Positions 58,504-64,000 of a stretch of DNA of 64,000 bases are shown here, piece by piece (the first letter of the stretch is position 1; the number at the start of each line of letters is the position of its first letter). A program made the translations under genes and the position numbers. The stretch comes from Mesorhizobium qingshengii. Its GTDB lineage: Bacteria > Pseudomonadota > Alphaproteobacteria > Rhizobiales > Rhizobiaceae. Location: NCBI RefSeq assembly GCF_900103325.1, contig NZ_FMXM01000022.1, positions 1 through 64,000 of the forward strand, given 5' to 3'. A model generated the notes under the pieces. The model was not told the origin of the DNA, made no database searches, and was given only the letters and a program-made list of their open reading frames with translations.

Positions 58504-59438
58504 TCGAGGCCTTGTTCCAACAGGTGTCTTTTTCGACGTCCCATGAAATAGCCGGGTAACACGTGAAGGCCGCCCGGCAGGTTGCCAGCCTTCCGCCAAG
58601 CCTTCACTTCGGCCAGCGCGGTGCCGAAATGGCCTTGCGCCGCCGCTTTCAGCGCGCCGCGTATCGTCAGATAGCTCAGGATCGGCCCGTAGCCTGCAGA
58701 TTGATAGTCGGGACAGCGGGCGACGAAATCGTCCAGCCCCCTTATGTAGCCGGCATGGGTGCGTGAGATCGAGTTCGCCGATCGATATTTGAGGACGTCG
58801 GTGGCAGTGCCGAAAGCGATGCGGTACTGCCCCGCCAGCCGCAGCAGCAGTTCCCGATCCTGATGACGGCGCAGGTCCGGATCGTAGCCGCCGATCGCGC
58901 CAAAGGCCGCGCGGCGAACGGTGACGGTTGAATTGGTCAGCGGGATGCAGTGGCACAGCAAAAGCTGCCGCAGTTTTTCTCCATCGGGTGTCAGGCGGGG
59001 CAATCGGTGTACACGTTCGGTGCTGTCCGAAATGTCGCTGAAGCCGTCTATGGTGCAGGCGATATCTGGGTTCTCGTCGAAGAAGCCAATCAGTCTGTCG
59101 ATACGTCCGGGGCGGAAGGCGTCGTCGGAATCGAGAAAGGCAATGAGCGGTGCACGCGACAGTGCCGCGCCCTCATTGCGAGCCCGGTTGGCGCCGGCCG
59201 GCGTCGGCATGCGGCGCCATGAGAGGCGCGGGTCATCGAGGGACGCCAGATAGTCGTCGGTCCCGTCGGTCGATCCATCGTCGATCACCACCAGTTCGAT
59301 ATCCACTCGCGGGCTGCAAAGAACGGACGCCAGCGTGCGCGGCAGGCTTTCGCGGCGGTTTCTGGCCGGGATAACGACAGCAAGGCGGCGCGTGGCAACG
59401 CCGCTGATTTCCAATGGCAGGGGCGGCAGGATTGTCAC
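58473..59438 (-). CDS. GT2-family glycosyltransferase
   Basis: 321 residues, GT-A fold. LAVVIPARNRRESLPRTLAS opens the domain, LVVIDDGSTDGTDDYLASL the nucleotide site, and IAFLDSDDAFRPGRIDRL the DXD-like metal site; GGYDPDLRRHQDRELLLRLA is the acceptor-side ED motif. The C terminus is basic (GYFMGRRKRHLLEQGLDQL). It is the last gene of a four-gene minus-strand operon, overlapping the preceding gene by four bases. Donor and acceptor sugars unknown. Confidence 0.9.
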   Translation of the reverse strand: MTILPPLPLEISGVATRRLAVVIPARNRRESLPRTLASVLCSPRVDIELVVIDDGSTDGTDDYLASLDDPRLSWRRMPTPAGANRARNEGAALSRAPLIAFLDSDDAFRPGRIDRLIGFFDENPDIACTIDGFSDISDSTERVHRLPRLTPDGEKLRQLLLCHCIPLTNSTVTVRRAAFGAIGGYDPDLRRHQDRELLLRLAGQYRIAFGTATDVLKYRSANSISRTHAGYIRGLDDFVARCPDYQSAGYGPILSYLTIRGALKAAAQGHFGTALAEVKAWRKAGNLPGGLHVLPGYFMGRRKRHLLEQGLDQLPATTSAE

Positions 59439-60439
59439 AGGCGGAACTCGTGCATCGTCGTGCGGCTGCAGCCGAAGTCGGCCTTGAACCGTTCGTCACC
59501 GATGGTGAAATCGAAGATGGTGCCGCCGTCGGCTGCCCACTCTGCCATCACATGGTCGAGCACGAGGAAACCCGGAGAATAGCGCGCATAAGAGCCGTAA
59601 TCGCAGGCAAGCAGAATGTAGCGGAAGCATTCGCCATCGACCAACCCGAAGACAAAGGCGACCGGACCATCCTTCGAGGCGAGGCGATAGGTTCGCGCCA
59701 GGCCGGAACGTGCACCGTTCGTGGCCACGTCGATATAGAACTCGAGGCCGTGTGCCGTCTGCAGCGGGTCGCCCCGAAAGCGTCCAGCGCGGAAGTCACG
59801 CGCAGCGATCAGCGCCTGACGCACGTCGCCCGGCGCGACCAGTTCCAGCTGCAGCCCGCCGGCTTCGGCGAGCTTGCGCGCCTTGCGGTCAAGCCCAGCC
59901 GCGCGTCGGGGGCGAAGGTTGATCCTGCGCCATTCGGAATAGGGAGAACCGTAGCGCACGGCGTGCGCGCCGAAGTCGAGCGTGGATGGTTCGACCCCCA
60001 GCAGCGAACGCCATTGATGCAGATGGCTATGATGAACGGGTCCGATTTTCAGGCCTGCGTGGAGACCAAGGACATCGCGAAAATGCTGCGCGGTTTGCTG
60101 GCCAACCCTTATGCCCGTGGCGAGGATCGGACAGACGTAGTCGGTGACGCCGAGAGAGGCATATTCGATCGAGCCGGCGGCATCGCCGCTCTTGCGCCGG
60201 ACCAGCGGGACGAGCAACTGGAGTTCGCCGCCGCTATCTCGGCCGGTGACCACCAGCGGCTCGGCGTCATGCGCTGGCGCGACATTCCGGTAGAAAGCCG
60301 TGAGCCAGTCCGGGTGCTGGAAAGCCGACGCCGATGCATTGGGGAATAGCCGCCGATATTCGTCGGAACCAAAATCGAAGCGATCGGTCGCCTCGAGGAG
60401 GATCGGCCGATTGGAATTTCGTGCGGCGAGGTCAAGCAC
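59435..60439 (-). CDS. GNAT/FemAB-like acyltransferase (BcsL/CelD type)
   Basis: 334 residues. SAFQHPDWLTAFYRNVAPAH at the N terminus and the C-terminal core YILLACDYGSYARYSPGFLV, VMAEWAADGGTIFDFTIGDE and KADFGCSRTTMHEF match the double-GNAT proteins often named CelD/BcsL that occur in polysaccharide clusters. These acylate sugars or transfer aminoacyl groups. It overlaps the ATP-grasp-like gene by eight bases and the GT2 gene by four. The acyl donor is unknown. Confidence 0.8.
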   Translation of the reverse strand: MLDLAARNSNRPILLEATDRFDFGSDEYRRLFPNASASAFQHPDWLTAFYRNVAPAHDAEPLVVTGRDSGGELQLLVPLVRRKSGDAAGSIEYASLGVTDYVCPILATGIRVGQQTAQHFRDVLGLHAGLKIGPVHHSHLHQWRSLLGVEPSTLDFGAHAVRYGSPYSEWRRINLRPRRAAGLDRKARKLAEAGGLQLELVAPGDVRQALIAARDFRAGRFRGDPLQTAHGLEFYIDVATNGARSGLARTYRLASKDGPVAFVFGLVDGECFRYILLACDYGSYARYSPGFLVLDHVMAEWAADGGTIFDFTIGDERFKADFGCSRTTMHEFRL

Positions 60440-61409
60440 GCTTCAACCCCGTAAAAAGTCTTCTGAACGCCTGTTGTGGACACAGGGCGGGATCGTCGAG
60501 AGCGATGCGGGCACCGGCCGGCAGGTTCGCATCCCGCAATGCCGCGTACAGCCTGTCTTCCGCGAGTCTCTGGGTCTCGACCCTTTGGGGGTGCGTTTCC
60601 CGATAGATTGTGTTGTGGGGGCCGTGCGCCGGATTGGTGTTGATCTCGAATATCTGTGGACGCCCGTCGACCAGCGAGAAATCGGCGCGCCCATAGTCAA
60701 TGCCGGCAAGGTCGAAGGCCTGGCGCAGCACGCCCTCATGCATATTGCCTTCGACGAAGCGGCGCTCGTTTTCGAGGAATGTCTCGAACATCGGGTGGGC
60801 AAGCAAACGCTGCTTGTCCTGCACGTCCTTGGCCGCCCAGCGAAAATCGACGACATTGTGATGAGCGATCAGCCGATGGCCGACGCGATACGTGGCGAAA
60901 CGCTGCCAGACGCCGGGACTCACCTCCTGGCCGGCATATTCGATCACCAGCTTGCCGGCCAAAGGTATGCCGTTTTCCCGCATCCGGCTCAGCGTTGCGT
61001 CAAGCGCTGGCTGATCCGCGATCAACTCGAGGTCGGCGGAGAGATGATCGAATTCGTTGCGGATGAAGACGGGGAAGGAATTCGGGCGTGGCCGACTTTC
61101 GCAACGCCAGGCCGAGAAGCGGTTGATCCCTGCCGCGTTCAGGGCTTTCAGCAGATCATGGCGGCTCAGCACATGGGCCGGGTGATTGAGAACGCGGGCC
61201 CCGCCGCGCTCGAGCCGATTTGCGACCTTGGCAGCCAATGCGATCTCGAAATTCGAAAGCCGCTCGTGATCGGTGAACACCCAGGTGCCGGAACGCAGTT
61301 CCTTCTGCCGGAAGAGGCGCTCGTAACTCCAGCGGCGCGCATTGCCTAACTGATTGACCAGATGGCGAACGGTATAGCCGTGGCTGCGGGTGGTGACAAA
61401 ATTGATCAA
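60432..61409 (-). CDS. ATP-grasp-like protein, unknown ligase
   Basis: 325 residues. AHVLSRHDLLKALNAAGINR precedes an ATP-grasp-like core: FPVFIRNEFDHLSADLELI, LVIEYAGQEVSPGVWQRFAT and the metal-binding end AGIDYGRADFSLVDGRPQIF followed by EINTNPAHGPHN. ATP-grasp enzymes activate a carboxylate as acyl phosphate and join it to an amine or thiol. No named family recognised. It lies between a GT4 and a FemAB-like gene with 4- and 8-bp overlaps, which suggests that the ligase product is used for decorating a glycoside. Confidence 0.7.
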   Translation of the reverse strand: MINFVTTRSHGYTVRHLVNQLGNARRWSYERLFRQKELRSGTWVFTDHERLSNFEIALAAKVANRLERGGARVLNHPAHVLSRHDLLKALNAAGINRFSAWRCESRPRPNSFPVFIRNEFDHLSADLELIADQPALDATLSRMRENGIPLAGKLVIEYAGQEVSPGVWQRFATYRVGHRLIAHHNVVDFRWAAKDVQDKQRLLAHPMFETFLENERRFVEGNMHEGVLRQAFDLAGIDYGRADFSLVDGRPQIFEINTNPAHGPHNTIYRETHPQRVETQRLAEDRLYAALRDANLPAGARIALDDPALCPQQAFRRLFTGLKRA

Positions 61410-62701
61410 GCACCATCCGGCGGGCCGCCGTCCTCCTGCAAAGCCAGAATCTCGATCGGATGTCGGGATCCGTTCTTCGAGCCAGCGAGAACCGAAGCAT
61501 AGAGATCGAGGTTGAGCGCGACCGCCGAATCCAGCGAAAAATCTCTTACCCGCCGATGCCCTCGCGCAACCAGCACATCCCTTGCTTCGCCATCGGCAAG
61601 CAGCTGGAGCGTACGGTCAGCGAACTCCTCTCGCCGTCCTTCGGGTACGAGTGCCAATGCCTCGGGAGTGCCGGCCACGTCAGCCACTCCGCCGACGGCA
61701 TAGGCAACCGCCGGCACGTCTGCCGCCATCGCTTCGAGCAGGACGCTGCCAAACACTTCGCGCCTTGACGGCAGGATCATGACGTCGGAAATCTTGAGTG
61801 CCTTCTTGACCTCGCTCGGAGCGACAAATCCGGTAATGGCCCACCAGCCTGGTCGCGAAATCGCGGCCAGCGCCGCTTCAAGCTTGCGGCGGTCGGGGCC
61901 GTCCCCGCAGATCAAAAGAAACGCGCCTTTTTCGGACAGGCGCTCGACAAGCTTGGGCAAATCCCGCCAGCCCTTTTCCGCGCTGACCCGACCGATGAAA
62001 CTGACGATAGCCCGCCCTTCGGGGATGCCGTGCTCGGCTCGAAAAGCTCTGAGCGCCGACGGAGCGATCGGCCGTCGAAAAGCGTCGACATCGACCGCGT
62101 CGGGGATCACATCGACACGCGAGGCATCAAGCCCCAACTCGCTCGCCGTGTTCCTGCCAAATGTCTCGGTCAGCGCGACGACCCGGTCGGCCGACGTCAA
62201 AGCCAGTTTTTCGAGCCAGCGCGTGATGTCGTAAGGCTTGCCCTTCAGCCGAAGCGCACTCTGGAGCCCGGACCACAGCTGCGTATTCATCGACACGACA
62301 AGCGGTATCTTCAACCTGCTGACGATGACGGCGATGATCCTGCACCAGATCGAGTGGTTGAAATGGATGTGGACGACATCATAGCGGTGTCGGGCCCGAA
62401 GCAGCTCCGGTATCGCGCCCAGAAACCAGCTGAAGCAGAGCAACGGGCCGGCCAGGAATTCCGGCAGCCAGAAGCCGGTGCATTTGACCCGCATCGTCGC
62501 GGACAGTTGCACGCGCCTTGGGCTGCCGGGAATGTAGGTGGTCAGAACCGTCTGGGCTGCGCCGGCCCTGTCCATGCCTTGCGCGATCGTCCATGACTGG
62601 TTCTGCAATCCGCCGACCGGATCGAATCCGATCGGCCACTTGCCAGTCCGGTAGAAATGCGGCGTGATCCGCAAGATCCTGAGCATGCTGTTGCCCGTCA
62701 T
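61406..62701 (-). CDS. GT4-family glycosyltransferase (2-deoxystreptamine glycosyltransferase-like)
   Basis: 431 residues, GT-B fold. ILRITPHFYRTGKWPIGFDP and VGGLQNQSWTIAQGMDRAG at the N terminus, and ALTETFGRNTASELGLDASR, IGRVSAEKGWRDLPKLVE and EVFGSVLLEAMAADVPAVAY in the donor domain. From memory, the EKLALTSADRVVALTE and VDVIPDAVDVDAF segments resemble KanF/KanM1-type transferases of aminoglycoside pathways more than polysaccharide GT4s. Starts at 62701 (MTGNSMLRILRI) or 62686 are both possible. First gene of the operon. Confidence 0.85.
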   Translation of the reverse strand: MTGNSMLRILRITPHFYRTGKWPIGFDPVGGLQNQSWTIAQGMDRAGAAQTVLTTYIPGSPRRVQLSATMRVKCTGFWLPEFLAGPLLCFSWFLGAIPELLRARHRYDVVHIHFNHSIWCRIIAVIVSRLKIPLVVSMNTQLWSGLQSALRLKGKPYDITRWLEKLALTSADRVVALTETFGRNTASELGLDASRVDVIPDAVDVDAFRRPIAPSALRAFRAEHGIPEGRAIVSFIGRVSAEKGWRDLPKLVERLSEKGAFLLICGDGPDRRKLEAALAAISRPGWWAITGFVAPSEVKKALKISDVMILPSRREVFGSVLLEAMAADVPAVAYAVGGVADVAGTPEALALVPEGRREEFADRTLQLLADGEARDVLVARGHRRVRDFSLDSAVALNLDLYASVLAGSKNGSRHPIEILALQEDGGPPDGA

Positions 62702-62794
62702 CCGTCGTTCAGTCCAGCCATGCAAGCAGGGCAATAGTCGCCGTTCGATGTCGAATCGCGACGCCGCGACAATCGTCCAAGGCGGAATTCGCGG

Positions 62795-62814
62795 CATCCC
62801 CCGCGCGGGGGATG
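62795..62814. promoter_or_regulatory. 20-bp perfect palindrome upstream of the glycosyltransferase operon
   Basis: CATCCCCCGC (62795-62804) is followed at once by its complement GCGGGGGATG (62805-62814), with no spacer. It sits in the 239-bp gap between the GT4 operon and the divergent VOC gene. It could be an operator for either side; no T-run on either strand. Confidence 0.5.
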
Positions 62815-62940
62815 TCCTGACGCAAATCATCAAATCAGGAGAAGATCGGGACCATCTCTGGTGGTGGTTACAAGGTCGCTGGCGGTCGGGATGCGATCAA
62901 GCCTTGAACCGCTTTGCGGAATGATGCACATCGCGCCTGC

Positions 62941-63831
62941 ATGACCCGAACAACAGCTGCCGGCATTCATCCGCTCGATCATCTGGTGCTGCCTGTGCGC
63001 AGCCTCGACGTGGCGCGGGCCCGGCTCACCGCGCTTGGCTTCGTCGTTGCGCCGACCGGCATCCATCCCTTCGGAACGGAAAATTGCTGTGTTTTCCTCG
63101 CCGATGGCACCTATCTCGAGCCGATCTCGGTCGGCAATGAACAGGCAGCGACGAAGGCCATTGCCGACGGCAATGTGTTCGTCGCGCGCGACCGCGTCTA
63201 TCGCGACAGCTGCGGCGACGAGGGCTTTTCCGCCATGGTTCTTGCCACCAGCAATGCCGATGCCGACCATAAACGCTATGTCGAAGCCGGTATCTCGGCG
63301 GGAGACATGCTTAGCTTTTCGCGCGCCTTCACCGACACAGCGGGCAAGAGCGACATCGCATCGTTCAAGCTCGCCTTTGCGTCTGGCAGCAAGGCTACGG
63401 ATGCTTTTGTCTTTGCCTGCGAGCGGGTCAATGCTCCGAAAGTGGACCGCGCGGCGTTGCAGGCCCACGCCAACGGTGCCACTGGCATTGTCGAAGTGGT
63501 GGCGGTCAGCGGCCAGCCTGCCGAGCAGCGCCGGTTGATTTCGGTAGCGGCGGACGATCCAACCGCCAGTGGGCAGAGCGGCACGTTTCATTTGCCGAAT
63601 GCAATCTTGAACGTGCTTGACCCTGCGTCTTTCACCTCACGCTTTGGCGTGTCGGCCGGCGCGCCAACTGAGCTTCGCTTCGCCGCGGTGGTCTTTTCGG
63701 TCCGGCACGCCGATGTCACCTCGCGGCTGCTTGCAGCCAATTCCATCAAACACGATATATCGGGCAATGATATCGTCGTGCAGCCGGCATCCGGACAGGG
63801 CGCGGCTTTCATCTTCCGGGAGATCAAATGA
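62941..63831 (+). CDS. VOC-superfamily (glyoxalase-like) protein
   Basis: 296 residues. HPLDHLVLPVRSLDVARARL starts a glyoxalase-like domain, with CVFLADGTYLEPISVGNE and a later second half LRFAAVVFSVRHADVTSRLL. Such proteins bind a metal and act in isomerisation, dioxygenation or resistance. The ATG at 62941 is chosen; a TTG nine codons earlier is possible. The stop overlaps the kdsA start (ATGA), so translation is coupled. Substrate unknown. Confidence 0.85.
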   Translation: MTRTTAAGIHPLDHLVLPVRSLDVARARLTALGFVVAPTGIHPFGTENCCVFLADGTYLEPISVGNEQAATKAIADGNVFVARDRVYRDSCGDEGFSAMVLATSNADADHKRYVEAGISAGDMLSFSRAFTDTAGKSDIASFKLAFASGSKATDAFVFACERVNAPKVDRAALQAHANGATGIVEVVAVSGQPAEQRRLISVAADDPTASGQSGTFHLPNAILNVLDPASFTSRFGVSAGAPTELRFAAVVFSVRHADVTSRLLAANSIKHDISGNDIVVQPASGQGAAFIFREIK

Positions 63832-64000
63832 GCAAGCCCCTGGCGCCCAATTCGTCGGTAACCGTCGGCAATGTCGTCTTCGACAACAACGCGGCCCTGG
63901 CGCTGATCGCTGGCCCCTGCCAGTTTGAATCGCGCCAGCATGCCTTCGACATGGCTGGCGCGCTGAAGGAACTGACAGGCAAGCTCGGGATCGGCCTCGT
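63828..64000 (+). CDS. kdsA: 3-Deoxy-8-phosphooctulonate synthase (partial)
   Basis: The window ends 57 codons into this gene. ALALIAGPCQFESRQHAFDM matches the KdsA/DAHP-synthase start (AGPCXXES), and KELTGKLGIGL follows. KdsA condenses PEP and arabinose 5-phosphate to KDO-8-phosphate for lipopolysaccharide. The ATG overlaps the VOC stop by four bases. The rest lies beyond the window. Confidence 0.93.
   Translation, partial: MSKPLAPNSSVTVGNVVFDNNAALALIAGPCQFESRQHAFDMAGALKELTGKLGIGL

Noticed and set aside
1..64000. tRNA, rRNA, CRISPR arrays, IS elements, prophage
   Set aside because: Gaps between genes were read for cloverleaf, repeat-spacer and transposase patterns; none was found. Covariance and HMM searches were not available.

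Overview
This window comes from a GC-rich alphaproteobacterial chromosome, most likely Mesorhizobium or a close relative in the Hyphomicrobiales. The evidence is the S10-spc-alpha ribosomal run with adk after secY, the eukaryotic-type glutamine synthetase glnII with a divergent gstI-like gene, an ATP12-type F1 assembly chaperone, DUF930 and DUF1203 proteins, and short rhizobial-type palindromic intergenic elements. Species assignment is an inference. No rRNA, tRNA, CRISPR array, IS element or prophage was seen.

Layout. 1-14803: end of tuf, then 27 genes of the S10, spc and alpha operons, all on +, closed by a strong terminator after rplQ. Three short palindromic elements sit inside the spc part and a fourth lies before secY. 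14950-19463: a Deg-type periplasmic protease, the AAA+ ATPase RarA, a DUF930 protein and an LpxO-like Asp/Asn hydroxylase. 19674-22799: a GAF-Fis regulator without an AAA+ domain, a perfect 24-bp operator-like palindrome, an aldehyde dehydrogenase and its DUF779 partner. 22831-28050: crcB, rluC, an EamA exporter, the ATP12 chaperone and an MHS-type transporter with a large periplasmic insert.

28139-32655: nitrogen assimilation. gstI and glnII diverge, and the glnB-glnA operon lies on the opposite strand. glnII and glnBA each have a sigma-54 promoter, and TTAGGC half-sites lie upstream of both. Between them is a gene-poor stretch with the broken end of a P1-type peptidase gene. 32925-42712: housekeeping and metabolic genes (nnr, pccB, a DEAD-box-type helicase with motif DEGD, two alpha/beta hydrolases, an SDR, cysK and an AlaX-type editing protein).

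42758-47255: an accessory-looking cluster with an outer-membrane protein, a cytochrome P450, an Stf0 sulfotransferase, an alpha/beta hydrolase and a HlyC-like acyltransferase. Together they could hydroxylate, sulfate and acylate or deacylate an unknown lipid or small molecule. 47452-57634: sseA, a GNAT protein, DUF1203, ald with its divergent Lrp-type regulator, a 5-FCL homologue, NDH-2, cpdB and cfa, with a leftover 3' end of a DUF1365 gene behind cfa's start.

58473-62701: a tight four-gene minus-strand operon with 4-8 bp overlaps, encoding a GT4 glycosyltransferase that resembles aminoglycoside glycosyltransferases, an ATP-grasp-like protein, a FemAB/BcsL-type GNAT and a GT2 glycosyltransferase. 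This looks like an uncharacterised glycoconjugate pathway. The window ends with a VOC protein translationally coupled to the start of kdsA. The two best candidates for an undescribed system are the P450/sulfotransferase cluster and the GT4/ATP-grasp/GNAT/GT2 operon.
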